Shown one piece after another: positions 25,597-33,650 of a DNA stretch of 64,000 nt. The stretch spans positions 248,001 through 312,000 of the forward strand of contig NZ_JABGCG010000003.1 of the NCBI RefSeq assembly GCF_019799925.1, read 5' to 3'. This DNA is from Blastococcus sp. CPCC 205250 (lineage in GTDB: Bacteria; Actinomycetota; Actinomycetes; Mycobacteriales; Geodermatophilaceae). The notes beneath the pieces are model-generated. The model saw nothing but the letters and a program-made list of their open reading frames with translations. It searched no databases and was not told the DNA's origin. How positions within the stretch are numbered: position 1 is the first letter of the stretch; each line of letters opens with the position of its first letter. The translations under genes were made by a program, and so were the position numbers.

Positions 25597-26574
25597 TCAG
25601 GCCGGCAGGTGCTCGGCGACCTCGGCCGCGGCGTCCTCGCCGAACGCCTCGGCGAAGCGGGTCAGGAACGGCTCGCGCACCAGCTCGTACTCCTGGGTGC
25701 CGATGACCTCGACCGCCTCGGTGGCGACCGCCGAGCCGAGCTGGGTCGAGCGCTCGACCGACAGCCCCCAGGCGCGGCCGGCGATGAACCCGGCACGCAG
25801 GGCGTCGCCGCCGCCGGTGGGCTCGACCGGCTTGGTCTCGGGCACGGCCTTGACCTCGATCGGGTCGGCGCCGTCCGAACGGACCAGCACGCCGTCGGCC
25901 GCGCGCGTGGTCACCCACAGACCCACGCGCTCGAGCACCTCGGCGTCGGTCCAGCCGGTCTTCTGCAGCAGCAGGTGCGACTCGTACTCGTTGGTGAACA
26001 GCAGCTCCGCGCCCTCCACCAGCTCACGGATCATCGCGCCGTCGGCCCAGGCCAGCTGCTGGCTGGGGTCGGCCGCGAAGGCGTAGCCGCGCTGCCGGCA
26101 CTCCTGCGTGTGGCGCACCATCGCGGTCGGGTCGTTGGGGCCGACGACGACCAGGTCCAGCGAGCCGACGCGCTGCGCGACGGGCGCGAGCTCGATCTGG
26201 CAGGCCTCGGCCATGGCGCCCGAGTAGAACGACGCGATCTGGTTGTTGACCTGGTCGGTGGTGCACACGAAGCGCGCGGTGTGCTTGAACTCCGACCAGT
26301 GCACGCTGCCGGTGTCGACGCCGTGGCGGTTGAGCCAGGCCTCGTAGTCGGCGAAGTCGTTGCCCACCGCGCCCACGAGGACCGGCCCGACGCCGAGCAG
26401 GCCCAGGCCGTAGGCCATGTTCGCGCCGGCGCCGCCCCGGTGCTGCACCAGGTCGTCGACCAGGAAGGAGAGGGACACGTTCTCCATCTGCCCCTCGACG
26501 AACTGCTCGGTGAACTTCCCCGGGAAGGTCATCAGGTGGTCGGTGGCGATGGAGCCGGTGACGGCGACGGGCAC
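25597..26574 (-). CDS. adoK: Adenosine kinase, PfkB family
   Basis: 325 residues. The sequence follows the mycobacterial adenosine kinase throughout: MPVAVTGSIATDHLMTFPGKF, VSLSFLVDDLVQHRGGAGAN, CTTDQVNNQIASFYSGAM, AFAADPSQQLAWADG and LLFTNEYESHLLL. The C-terminal signature is EPTGGGDALRAGF, with the catalytic Asp of the GxGD motif retained. The enzyme phosphorylates adenosine to AMP in purine salvage; this bacterial form resembles sugar kinases more than eukaryotic adenosine kinases. The start ATG 26574 lies 67 bases downstream of a CDP-alcohol phosphatidyltransferase gene on the same strand. Confidence 0.93.
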   Translation of the reverse strand: MPVAVTGSIATDHLMTFPGKFTEQFVEGQMENVSLSFLVDDLVQHRGGAGANMAYGLGLLGVGPVLVGAVGNDFADYEAWLNRHGVDTGSVHWSEFKHTARFVCTTDQVNNQIASFYSGAMAEACQIELAPVAQRVGSLDLVVVGPNDPTAMVRHTQECRQRGYAFAADPSQQLAWADGAMIRELVEGAELLFTNEYESHLLLQKTGWTDAEVLERVGLWVTTRAADGVLVRSDGADPIEVKAVPETKPVEPTGGGDALRAGFIAGRAWGLSVERSTQLGSAVATEAVEVIGTQEYELVREPFLTRFAEAFGEDAAAEVAEHLPA

Positions 26575-26641
26575 GAGCGCTCCTCGGCTGGGGAGACCAG
26601 CGCCGGCGGCGCGGGATCGGGCCCGTCAAGAGTAGGAGCAC

Positions 26642-27304
26642 TCAGTCGGGCAGTGCCCGCCGGATGCTGCGCGAGAGCTGGCCGACGGCCACGAGGCCCA
26701 GCAGCGCACCCACCGCCGCCCCCGCGGTGACCACGGCGGCGACCACCCCGCCGCCCGCTCCCGCGACGACGCCCGCCCCGCCCAGCGTCATCCCCGTCAT
26801 GGCCACGCGGGTCGGCCGCTCCCAGACCGAGATGTCCCCGGTCTCGCTGACCCCGGCCTGGCCGGCGCGGGCGCGCAGGTAGTCCGGCAGCCAGCACAGG
26901 GCACCGAAGGCGGCGGCCAGCCAGCCCGGGGCGCCCGCGACCCAGAGGGCGACCGCGTAGGCCGCCTCGGTGAGCCGGTCGACGGCGGAGTCGAGCACGT
27001 ACCCGCGCTTGGAGGCCCGGCCGGTGGCGATGGCCAGCGCGCCGTCGAGGGAGTCCAGCAGGCCGGAGAGCCCGACCAGCAGGCCCGCCGCGACCAGCCA
27101 GTGCCCGCCGGCCACCGCCGGTCCCACCGCCGCGACGGCGACGAGCAGCCCGAACGCCGTGGCCACCAGCGGCGACAGGCCGGCCACCGGGCGGGCGAGG
27201 GTGTAGGCGGCGGTCAGCCACCCGCGGACCAGCGGGCTGGCGGTGGGGTCGGTCCCGCCGTGCCAGTGCGACCACGCGGCGAGGTACTCGTCACGGCTCA
27301 GCAC
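26642..27304 (-). CDS. CDP-alcohol phosphatidyltransferase family protein
   Basis: 220 residues from GTG 27304, with GGTGGGA upstream; the frame extends further but without coding character. At least four hydrophobic segments follow residue 40. The active-site signature DSLDGALAIATGRASKRGYVLDSAVD fits D-x2-D-G-x2-A-R-x8-G-x3-D-x3-D (given in parts: DSLDGALA, then G-YVLD-SAVD) except that Ile replaces the usual Arg. All four aspartates are present, so catalysis is plausible. Such enzymes join CDP-diacylglycerol or another CDP-alcohol to an acceptor in phospholipid synthesis. Acceptor unknown; start moderately certain. Confidence 0.84.
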   Translation of the reverse strand: MLSRDEYLAAWSHWHGGTDPTASPLVRGWLTAAYTLARPVAGLSPLVATAFGLLVAVAAVGPAVAGGHWLVAAGLLVGLSGLLDSLDGALAIATGRASKRGYVLDSAVDRLTEAAYAVALWVAGAPGWLAAAFGALCWLPDYLRARAGQAGVSETGDISVWERPTRVAMTGMTLGGAGVVAGAGGGVVAAVVTAGAAVGALLGLVAVGQLSRSIRRALPD

Positions 27305-27376
27305 GGCGCGGGTCCCACCGGTCCAGTCCACCAGCCCACCGCATGACCGGCCACCGCCCGTGGGTAGGGAGCCGGC

Positions 27377-28015
27377 ATGGCCCCGCCCAACAGTGACGCC
27401 GCCGTCGTCGACGTGCTCCGCCGCGTGGACCGGCTCACCGCCCCGCTGGTCCGCCGCCTGGGGCGGCCGCCCGCGCTCCCCCAGGCCGACCGCGACCAGT
27501 GGTGGGCCGACCGCGTCTCCCGGTTCGCCGCCGGCGTCTCGGCCGTGCCGCGGCTGGCCGGCAAGCTGGCCGACCTCCTGCCGCTGCAGAACACCGTGGG
27601 CGCCGCCGCCCAGTCCGTCGTCGTCCTCGGCGTCGCCGGGGAGCACGGCATCGACGACCCCGCCGACCGGGTGTCGCTCCTGGCCCGCGTGCTGCTCGAC
27701 CGCGACCTGCCGGCCGACCGCGTCCGCCCGCTGCTCGAGCGCACCCGGGGGACCTACGCCGAGGCCGCCCTCGGCGCCCGGGACGAACGCGCCGGGCTGC
27801 GCGGCGCCGGGCGCACGATGTGGCGCGCCGCCCGCCTGCTCGGCCGCATCGACGACGCCCTCGACGCCCGCCCCAAGGGCCGTCTGGGCGCCCGGGCGCT
27901 GTCCAACCTGCCGGTCGTCGGCGTGCTGGGCGGCTACGCCGCCGAGCGCGAGGGGCTGCGGAGGGCCGCGGCCGAGGCCGCGGCGCTGGCCGCCCGGCGT
28001 GCCGCGGTCAGCTGA
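27377..28015 (+). CDS. Conserved hypothetical protein
   Basis: 212 residues from ATG 27377 with GGGAG seven bases upstream. I do not recognise a named family. It is alpha-helical, with a [20 protein letters not shown] segment, a hydrophobic stretch [19 protein letters not shown], a [19 protein letters not shown] motif and a C-terminal glycine-rich [21 protein letters not shown] reminiscent of the EcsC-like proteins. No signal peptide or catalytic motif. It is transcribed divergently from the phosphatidyltransferase gene and its last 8 bases overlap the convergent metF gene. Confidence 0.7.
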   Translation: MAPPNSDAAVVDVLRRVDRLTAPLVRRLGRPPALPQADRDQWWADRVSRFAAGVSAVPRLAGKLADLLPLQNTVGAAAQSVVVLGVAGEHGIDDPADRVSLLARVLLDRDLPADRVRPLLERTRGTYAEAALGARDERAGLRGAGRTMWRAARLLGRIDDALDARPKGRLGARALSNLPVVGVLGGYAAEREGLRRAAAEAAALAARRAAVS

Positions 28016-28952
28016 CCGGGACCCCGGCCGCCTCCGCCGGGGCCCCGGCCGGCGCCGCGACCACGGCCGGGCTCAGGTTGGCGAACACCTCACGCGTGGC
28101 CGTCGACCGGTTCATGGTGATGAAGTGGATGCCGGGCACCCCCTCGTCGAGCAGGGTCCGGCACATGTCGGTCGCCACCTCGACGCCGTAGGCCCGCACC
28201 GCGGCCTTGTCCTCGGGCCGGTCCCCGTCCAGCTCGGCGAAGCGCGACGCGAGGTCCTCCGGGAACGCCTGACCGGACAGCTGCACGATCCGGGTGATCT
28301 GCCGGGCGTTGGTGACCGGCATGACGCCGGCGATGATCGGCACCTCGCAGCCGCGGGCGGCGACCCGGTCGCGCAGCCGCAGGTAGTCCTCCGGGCGGAA
28401 GAACATCTGCGTGATCGCGTAGTCGGCCCCGGCGCGGCACTTGGCCACGAACATCTCGACGTCGCTGTCGAAGTCCGGGGACCGCGGGTGCCGCTCGGGG
28501 AACGCCGCGACCCCGACCGAGAAGTCGCCCATCGACCGGATCAGCTCGACCAGCTCGGCGGCGTAGGACAGCCCCTCCGGATGGGCCACCCACTCGGCCT
28601 GCGGGTCGGCCCCCGGCGGGTCGCCGCGCAGGGCCAGCAGGTTGCGCACGCCGGCGGCCGCCAGCCGGCTCACCACGTGCCGCAGCTCGGCGATGCTGTG
28701 GTCGACGGCGGTCAGGTGGGCCAGCGGCGTCATCGTCGTCTCGGTGGCGATCCGCTCGGTGACCGACACGGTGCCCTCGCGGGTGCTGCCCCCGGCCCCG
28801 TAGGTCACCGACACGAACGACGGCTGCAGCCGCTCCAGCTCGCGCAGCGCGGTCCACAGCTGCTGCTCGCCCTCGGGCGTCTTGGGCGGGAAGAACTCGA
28901 ACGACCACGTGGGCATGCCCTGGGCCAGCAGCTCGCGGACGGTCGACGTCAT
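28008..28952 (-). CDS. metF: 5,10-methylenetetrahydrofolate reductase
   Basis: 314 residues from ATG 28952. Barrel signatures: [17 protein letters not shown] with the catalytic Glu region, [36 protein letters not shown] and [17 protein letters not shown], all typical of MetF. The FAD enzyme reduces methylene-THF to methyl-THF for methionine synthesis. It is divergent from crtE. TATCGT eight bases before the ATG may be its -10, giving a leaderless or nearly leaderless mRNA. From memory the same gene (Rv2172c) flanks a prenyl synthase in M. tuberculosis. Confidence 0.93.
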   Translation of the reverse strand: MTSTVRELLAQGMPTWSFEFFPPKTPEGEQQLWTALRELERLQPSFVSVTYGAGGSTREGTVSVTERIATETTMTPLAHLTAVDHSIAELRHVVSRLAAAGVRNLLALRGDPPGADPQAEWVAHPEGLSYAAELVELIRSMGDFSVGVAAFPERHPRSPDFDSDVEMFVAKCRAGADYAITQMFFRPEDYLRLRDRVAARGCEVPIIAGVMPVTNARQITRIVQLSGQAFPEDLASRFAELDGDRPEDKAAVRAYGVEVATDMCRTLLDEGVPGIHFITMNRSTATREVFANLSPAVVAAPAGAPAEAAGVPVS

Positions 28953-28960
28953 GGCTCGGC

Positions 28961-28966
28961 ACGATA
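28961..28966 (-). promoter_or_regulatory. Possible -10 element of metF
   Basis: TATCGT on the minus strand, eight bases before the metF ATG; no ribosome site lies between. Confidence 0.35.
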
Positions 28967-29116
28967 CGTCCGCCTCCGCCCGGCCACGGTGCGACACCGG
29001 TGCATCCGGGGACGGCCGGCAGCCGGAAGGACCACGAGCACCGGCACGAGGAGGCCCCCGGCATGAGCACGCACCCGCTGCCCCGCCCGAATAGGCGGCG
29101 CACCACACCGTGGAGC

Positions 29117-29128
29117 GATACTGACTCC
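29117..29128 (+). promoter_or_regulatory. Possible leaderless promoter -10 element of crtEIB
   Basis: GATACT (29117-29122) plus six bases then GTG 29129. Position 1 deviates from TANNNT; no obvious -35. Confidence 0.35.
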
Positions 29129-30274
29129 GTGATCAACCGGGCGGAGCGCCGCCAGCCTGCTCCTCCGGCGCCGGTGGCGCTGAGCAGCGCCCCCCTCGCC
29201 AGCGCCGACCTGCCGCGGATCCGCAGCGCCGTCGCCGCGGCCCTCACGGGTTTCCTCGAGGAGCAGCGCACCGTCCTCACCGGCATGGACCCCTCCCTGC
29301 GCCCGGTCGTCGACGAGGTCTGCGCGGTCGCCGACGGCGGCAAGCGGCTGCGCCCGGCCTTCGCCTACTGGGGCTGGCGCGGCGCGGTCGAGGCCGTCTC
29401 CGGTCCCGCGGAGGACGACGCCGCCGTGCTGCGCGCCGTGGCCGCACTGGAGTTCGTGCACGCCAGCGCCCTGGTCCACGACGACGTGATGGACGGCGCC
29501 CTGACCCGCCGCGGCCGGCCGGCCACCCACATCGGCTTCGCCTCCCGGCACGGCGACGACGGCCTCTCCGGCGACGGCGCGACCTTCGGCGTCGGCGCGG
29601 CCATCCTCGTCGGCGACCTCGCCCTGGTGTGGTCCGACGAGCTGCTCCGCCGCTCGGGCATCTCCGCCGCCGCCCTCGCCCGCGCCCGGTCGGTCTGGGA
29701 CACCATGCGCACCGAGGTCACCGCCGGTCAGTACCTGGACCTGCTGCGCGCCGCGGGCGGCCTGCCCGGCGCCCAGGGCGCGCTCACCGTCGCCCGCTAC
29801 AAGAGCGCCGGCTACACGGTGCAGCGGCCGCTGCAGCTGGGCGCGGCCCTCGCCGGCGCCGGCCCGCGCGCCGCGGAGGTCTACACCGCGATCGGCCTGC
29901 CGCTGGGCGAGGCGTTCCAGCTGCGCGACGACGTCCTCGGCGTGTTCGGCGACCCCGCGGTCACCGGGAAGTCCGCCGACGACGACCTGCGCGAGGGCAA
30001 GCGCACGCTGCTGGTGGCCCTCGCCGAGGACGAGGCCGACGACGCGGGGCTGCAGCTGCTGCGCGACTGCCTGGGCGACCCCGACTGCGGCGCCGACCAG
30101 CTCGACGCCCTGCGCCGGCTCATGGAGACCACCGGCGCCCGCGCCCGGGTGGAGCAGCGGATCGCCGAGCAGACCGCGAAGGCCCGGGCCGCCATCGCCG
30201 AGGCGCCGATCGCCGAGGAGGCCCGTGCCGCGCTCGACGCGCTCGCGGTCGCCGCGACCTCCCGCACCGCCTGA
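29129..30274 (+). CDS. crtE: Geranylgeranyl diphosphate synthase (polyprenyl synthetase family)
   Basis: 381 residues. GTG 29129 is preferred over ATG 29063: the 22 extra codons include AAT, AGG, ACA, GAT and ACT, rare in this genome, and a GATACT -10 ends six bases before the GTG. First Asp-rich motif is HDDVMDG (Asp118, 119, 122), second [27 protein letters not shown] is also typical. It condenses isopentenyl diphosphate to make C20 GGPP, the phytoene precursor. The crtI gene starts two bases after the stop, so this opens a crtEIB operon. Confidence 0.9.
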   Translation: MINRAERRQPAPPAPVALSSAPLASADLPRIRSAVAAALTGFLEEQRTVLTGMDPSLRPVVDEVCAVADGGKRLRPAFAYWGWRGAVEAVSGPAEDDAAVLRAVAALEFVHASALVHDDVMDGALTRRGRPATHIGFASRHGDDGLSGDGATFGVGAAILVGDLALVWSDELLRRSGISAAALARARSVWDTMRTEVTAGQYLDLLRAAGGLPGAQGALTVARYKSAGYTVQRPLQLGAALAGAGPRAAEVYTAIGLPLGEAFQLRDDVLGVFGDPAVTGKSADDDLREGKRTLLVALAEDEADDAGLQLLRDCLGDPDCGADQLDALRRLMETTGARARVEQRIAEQTAKARAAIAEAPIAEEARAALDALAVAATSRTA

Positions 30275-30275
30275 G

Positions 30276-31784
30276 GTGCGCACCGTCCCCGGACGCACCG
30301 ACCGGGTCGTCGTCGTCGGCGCGGGCCTGGCCGGGCTGTCGGCCGCCCTGCGGCTGCGCGGCGCAGGACGCGAGGTCACGGTCGTCGAGCGCGGCCCCGG
30401 CCCCGGCGGGCGCGCGGGCGTGGTCTCCGACCGCGGGTACGTGCTCGACACCGGCCCGTCGGTGTTCACCGCGCCCGAGCTGCTCGCCGACACCCTCGCC
30501 GCCGTCGGCGAGAAGCTGGAGGACCGGCTCGAGCTCGTCCCGCTGACCACCTCCTACCGCGCGCAGTACGCCGACGGCTCGCACCTGGACGTGCACGCCG
30601 ACCCCGACGCCTTCGCCGCCGAGGTCGAGGCGCTCTGCGGTCCCGCCGAGGCCGTCGCGCTGCGCGGCTACCTCGCCGACCTCGCCGAGCTGTACCGGCT
30701 GCAGCTGCGCACCTTCATCGACCGCAACCTCGACAGCCCGCTGGACCTGCTCGGCCCCGAGCTGTTCCAGCTGGCCCGCCGGGGCGGGTTCGGCCGGCTC
30801 TCCACGCACGTCGAGGAGCGCTTCGCCGACGACCGGCTGCGCCGGTTGTTCAGCTTCCAGGCGCTCTACGCCGGGGTCTCGCCGTACCGCGCGATCGCCG
30901 CCTACGCCGTGATCGCCCAGCTCGACATCGGCGCCGGCGTCTGGCACCCGGTCGGCGGCATCGGCGCCGTCCCCCGGGCGATGGCCGCCGCGGCCGCCGA
31001 CGCGGGCGTCGTCCTCCGCTACGGGACGTCGGTCCAGCGGCTGGACACCTCCGGGAAGCGGGTCACCGGCCTGGTGCTGGACGACGGCGAGCGGCTCCCC
31101 GCCGACGCCGTCGTCGTCACCGCCGACGCCCCGCACACCCTGGTGCCCGGGCTGCGCGGGCCGCGGCGCCCCACCTACTCCCCCAGCTGCGTCGCGCTGC
31201 ACCTCGGCGTGCGGGACGATCTGCCGGGGCAGGCGCACCACACGATCAGCTTCGGCGCCTCGTGGCGGCAGGTGTTCGACGAGCTCACCCGCGACGGGCG
31301 CCCGATGAGCGACCCGAGCCTGCTCATCAGCATGCCGTCGGTGACCGACCGGTCGCTGGTCCCCGACTCCGCGGACGGACGACAGGGCCAGGTGCTCAGC
31401 GTCGTGGCCCCCACGCCCAACCTCGACCCGCGCAGCGGCGGCAACCCGGACCTGGACTGGACGACCCTCGCCCCGCGCTACCGCGAGGAGCTGCTGGCCA
31501 CGCTGGAGGCCCGCGGCTACACCGGGGTCTCCGACGCGATCGAGGTGGAGCACATGGACACGCCCCTCACCTGGGCCCAGCAGGGCATGGCCGCGGGGAC
31601 GCCGTTCGCCCTGGCCCACACCTTCGCCCAGACCGGCCCCTTCCGGCCGCCCACGCTGCCGCGCCGGGGGCCGGAGAACGTCGTCCTCGCCGGGTCGTCG
31701 GTGCAGCCCGGCGTCGGCGTCCCCATGGTCGTCATCAGCGGCCGGCTCGCCGCCGAGCGGATCACCGGGCCGGTCCCCGCGTGA
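30276..31784 (+). CDS. crtI: Phytoene desaturase
   Basis: 502 residues from GTG 30276. N-terminal FAD motif RVVVVGAGLAGLSAALRLRG with VVERGPGPGGRAGV; YVLDTGPSVFTAPELL and HPVGGIGAVPRAMAAAA follow; the C-terminal signature is NVVLAGSSVQPGVGVPMVVISG. This is the canonical bacterial CrtI pattern. It performs stepwise desaturation of phytoene, giving lycopene when four double bonds are made. The stop overlaps the crtB start (GTGA). Membrane-associated FAD enzyme. Confidence 0.92.
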   Translation: MRTVPGRTDRVVVVGAGLAGLSAALRLRGAGREVTVVERGPGPGGRAGVVSDRGYVLDTGPSVFTAPELLADTLAAVGEKLEDRLELVPLTTSYRAQYADGSHLDVHADPDAFAAEVEALCGPAEAVALRGYLADLAELYRLQLRTFIDRNLDSPLDLLGPELFQLARRGGFGRLSTHVEERFADDRLRRLFSFQALYAGVSPYRAIAAYAVIAQLDIGAGVWHPVGGIGAVPRAMAAAAADAGVVLRYGTSVQRLDTSGKRVTGLVLDDGERLPADAVVVTADAPHTLVPGLRGPRRPTYSPSCVALHLGVRDDLPGQAHHTISFGASWRQVFDELTRDGRPMSDPSLLISMPSVTDRSLVPDSADGRQGQVLSVVAPTPNLDPRSGGNPDLDWTTLAPRYREELLATLEARGYTGVSDAIEVEHMDTPLTWAQQGMAAGTPFALAHTFAQTGPFRPPTLPRRGPENVVLAGSSVQPGVGVPMVVISGRLAAERITGPVPA

Positions 31785-32734
31785 CCACGCTCCAGCCGCC
31801 GCCCACCCGCGAGCAGCAGCAGGCGCAGCTCACCGCCGCCTACCGGCACTGCGCGGCCATCGCCGCCGAGCACGGCAAGAGCTACCACCTGGCCACCCGG
31901 CTGCTCACCGCCGACCGGCGCCCGGCCGTGCACGCCCTCTACGCCGCCGCCCGCGTGGCCGACGACCTGGTCGACCACCCCGGCGCGGACCCGGAGAACG
32001 ACCTGGGCGACTGGTCGCGGGCGGTGCTCGCCGAGCTCGACGCGGGCTGGTCGGCCGACCCCGTGCGCCTGGCGCTCGTGCACACCTACCGCCGGTACGC
32101 CATCGGCGTCGACCACCTGGTCGACTTCCTCGCCGCGATGACCAGCGACCTGACCGTCACCGGCTACGCCGACATGGACGCCCTGGACCGCTACATGTGG
32201 GGCTCGGCGTCGGTCATCGGGCTGCAGGTGCTGCCCGTGCTCGGCACGGCCCCCGGCGTCCTGCGCGAGGAGGCCGCACCGCACGCCGTCGCCCTGGGCG
32301 AGGCGTTCCAGCTGACCAACTTCCTGCGCGACGTCGCCGAGGACGTCGACCGCGGCCGGGTCTACCTGCCCGCCGACCTCATGGCCGCGCACGGGGTGAC
32401 CCGCGAGCAGCTGGCGCAGAAGCGGCACGACGACCGGTTCGCGGCCCTGATGCGGGAGATGGTGGCGATCGTCCGGCGGCGGTACGACGACGCCGCTCCC
32501 GGCACGCCGCTGCTGGCCCCCGAGTCCCGGGACTGCGTGCGCGCCGCCACCGCCCTGTACGGCGGCATCCTCACCGAGATCGAGCGCGCCGACTACCGGG
32601 TCCTCGACCGCCGGGTGCGGGTCTCCAGGCCGCGGCGCCTGGCCGTGTTCGCCCGCCGGTTGACCGCCGCCCAGCTGGCGAGGGTCAGGGTCACCATGGC
32701 GAAGCCGAACAGCAGGTCCTCGACCGGCGCGTAG
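31781..32734 (+). CDS. crtB: Phytoene synthase
   Basis: 317 residues from GTG 31781. Squalene/phytoene synthase motifs are intact: HGKSYHLATRLLTADRR, the first Asp-rich motif ARVADDLVD, YMWGSASVIGLQVLPVLG, and the second FQLTNFLRDVAEDVDRGRVYLP. It joins two GGPP molecules head-to-head. The final 142 bases overlap antisense with the 3' end of the lycopene cyclase gene; residues after about 270 (RRVRVSRPRRLAVFARRL) still look like a normal CrtB tail, so the overlap seems real. Confidence 0.93.
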   Translation: MTTLQPPPTREQQQAQLTAAYRHCAAIAAEHGKSYHLATRLLTADRRPAVHALYAAARVADDLVDHPGADPENDLGDWSRAVLAELDAGWSADPVRLALVHTYRRYAIGVDHLVDFLAAMTSDLTVTGYADMDALDRYMWGSASVIGLQVLPVLGTAPGVLREEAAPHAVALGEAFQLTNFLRDVAEDVDRGRVYLPADLMAAHGVTREQLAQKRHDDRFAALMREMVAIVRRRYDDAAPGTPLLAPESRDCVRAATALYGGILTEIERADYRVLDRRVRVSRPRRLAVFARRLTAAQLARVRVTMAKPNSRSSTGA

Positions 32735-32940
32735 GCGATCCGCGGCCCCCAGATGGCCGCCTCGTCGTAGGTGACGACGTCCAGGCCGGTGAGCACGCCG
32801 TTCATCAGCAGCTGGAACGTGATGATGATCGCGTAGGCCACCCAGAAGACCCGCCGGGTCACCATGCGGGTCCGGTAGACGGCCAGGTCGACGACGAGGA
32901 CGCCGACGACCGCCACCACGGCCAGGACGCTGTAGCTCAT
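32593..32940 (-). CDS. crtYd: Lycopene cyclase domain protein, second subunit
   Basis: 115 residues from ATG 32940, overlapping the first subunit stop (ATGA). Three hydrophobic segments and the conserved FQLLMNGVLTGLDVVTYD and IAYAPVEDLLFGFAMV are those of the CrtYd/CrtYf half of heterodimeric lycopene cyclases. The PxE(E/D) pair PVED is the putative active-site acid. With its partner it closes lycopene ends to ionone rings. The C-terminal Arg-rich tail lies inside the antisense overlap with crtB. Confidence 0.88.
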   Translation of the reverse strand: MSYSVLAVVAVVGVLVVDLAVYRTRMVTRRVFWVAYAIIITFQLLMNGVLTGLDVVTYDEAAIWGPRIAYAPVEDLLFGFAMVTLTLASWAAVNRRANTARRRGLETRTRRSRTR

Positions 32941-33287
32941 CGCCCCGTCTCCGCTTCCTCGGCGGGGTAGCCGGCGTCCCAGCCGGTCACCCGGCGCACC
33001 GCCTCCAGCGCGAGCACCGAGCACAGCGGGACGACGAGGAAGAACAGCACCTCCTCGACCGGGATGCCGCCGGGCAGCCGGACGTCGAGCGTCAGCTCCG
33101 ACGAGTAGTCCCAGTGCCCCTGCGCGATCGCGTAGAGCACCCAGACGACGAAGACGCTGAACTCCGGCAGCACCGCCACCAGCAGCCGCCGCCAGCGGGC
33201 GTACACCCGCACGCGCAGCAGCAGCTCCAGCGGCGCGGTGACCACCAGGCAGCCGACCAGCAGCGCCAGGTAGGTCAGGGAGCCCAT
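32937..33287 (-). CDS. crtYc: Lycopene cyclase domain protein, first subunit
   Basis: 116 residues from ATG 33287. Three hydrophobic segments: [39 protein letters not shown], and the [20 protein letters not shown] stretch whose PVEE motif mirrors the partner subunit. This is the CrtYc/CrtYe half. The pair is transcribed toward crtB. No elongase or crtEb-like gene is adjacent, so the likely product is a C40 cyclic carotenoid rather than a C50 one. Confidence 0.88.
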   Translation of the reverse strand: MGSLTYLALLVGCLVVTAPLELLLRVRVYARWRRLLVAVLPEFSVFVVWVLYAIAQGHWDYSSELTLDVRLPGGIPVEEVLFFLVVPLCSVLALEAVRRVTGWDAGYPAEEAETGR

Positions 33288-33309
33288 CGCGCCGCCGTCC
33301 GCCCGCGGC

Positions 33310-33633
33310 TCAGAAGGCCAGGGCCTGGGCGCGCCGGGTGACCTCGGTGTGCCGGTCGTCGCGCAGCGCCTGCACCGGCGTCCCGGGGAGGGTGTCGTCG
33401 TCCCGGAACAGCCAGTCGAAGGCCTCCTCGTCGCGGAAGCCGCCGTCCTTGAGGACCGTCAGCAGCCCGGGCAGGTGCCGCAGCACCTGGCCGTCCTGGA
33501 GGAAGTCCGCCGGGATGCGGCTGTTGCCGCTGCCGGGCACGGCCATGAGCTTGTACTCGCGCAGGAGCTGGCGGACGCGGTTCGGCGAGACCCCGAGGAC
33601 CTCGGCGACCTCCGCGGGGGTGAGCGTCTCCAT
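33310..33633 (-). CDS. Rv2175c-family DNA-binding protein
   Basis: 107 residues from ATG 33633. An N-terminal helix-turn-helix ([26 protein letters not shown]) is followed by the [17 protein letters not shown] wing-like segment and a C-terminal domain, [27 protein letters not shown]. This matches Rv2175c, a small DNA-binding protein reported as a substrate of the PknL kinase in mycobacteria; a PknL-like gene lies 3 kb away. The start codon sits inside a 21-base palindrome shared with the divergent gene, a possible autoregulatory site. Confidence 0.85.
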   Translation of the reverse strand: METLTPAEVAEVLGVSPNRVRQLLREYKLMAVPGSGNSRIPADFLQDGQVLRHLPGLLTVLKDGGFRDEEAFDWLFRDDDTLPGTPVQALRDDRHTEVTRRAQALAF

Positions 33634-33650
33634 AGGCTCCCAGCCTATGG
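33630..33650. promoter_or_regulatory. Palindrome carrying both divergent start codons
   Basis: Perfect inverted repeat: arm CCATAGGCT (33630-33638), centre CCC, arm AGCCTATGG (33642-33650). The ATG of each divergent gene lies in one arm. Each TAGGCT is a TANNNT-type -10 placed eight bases before the opposite ATG, so two leaderless promoters may overlap head to head. An operator for the Rv2175c-like protein is equally possible. Confidence 0.55.

Noticed and set aside
29063..29128. ATG 29063 as the start of crtE
   Set aside because: The 22 extra codons are rich in AT-ending, rare codons and carry a -10-like GATACT directly before GTG 29129.
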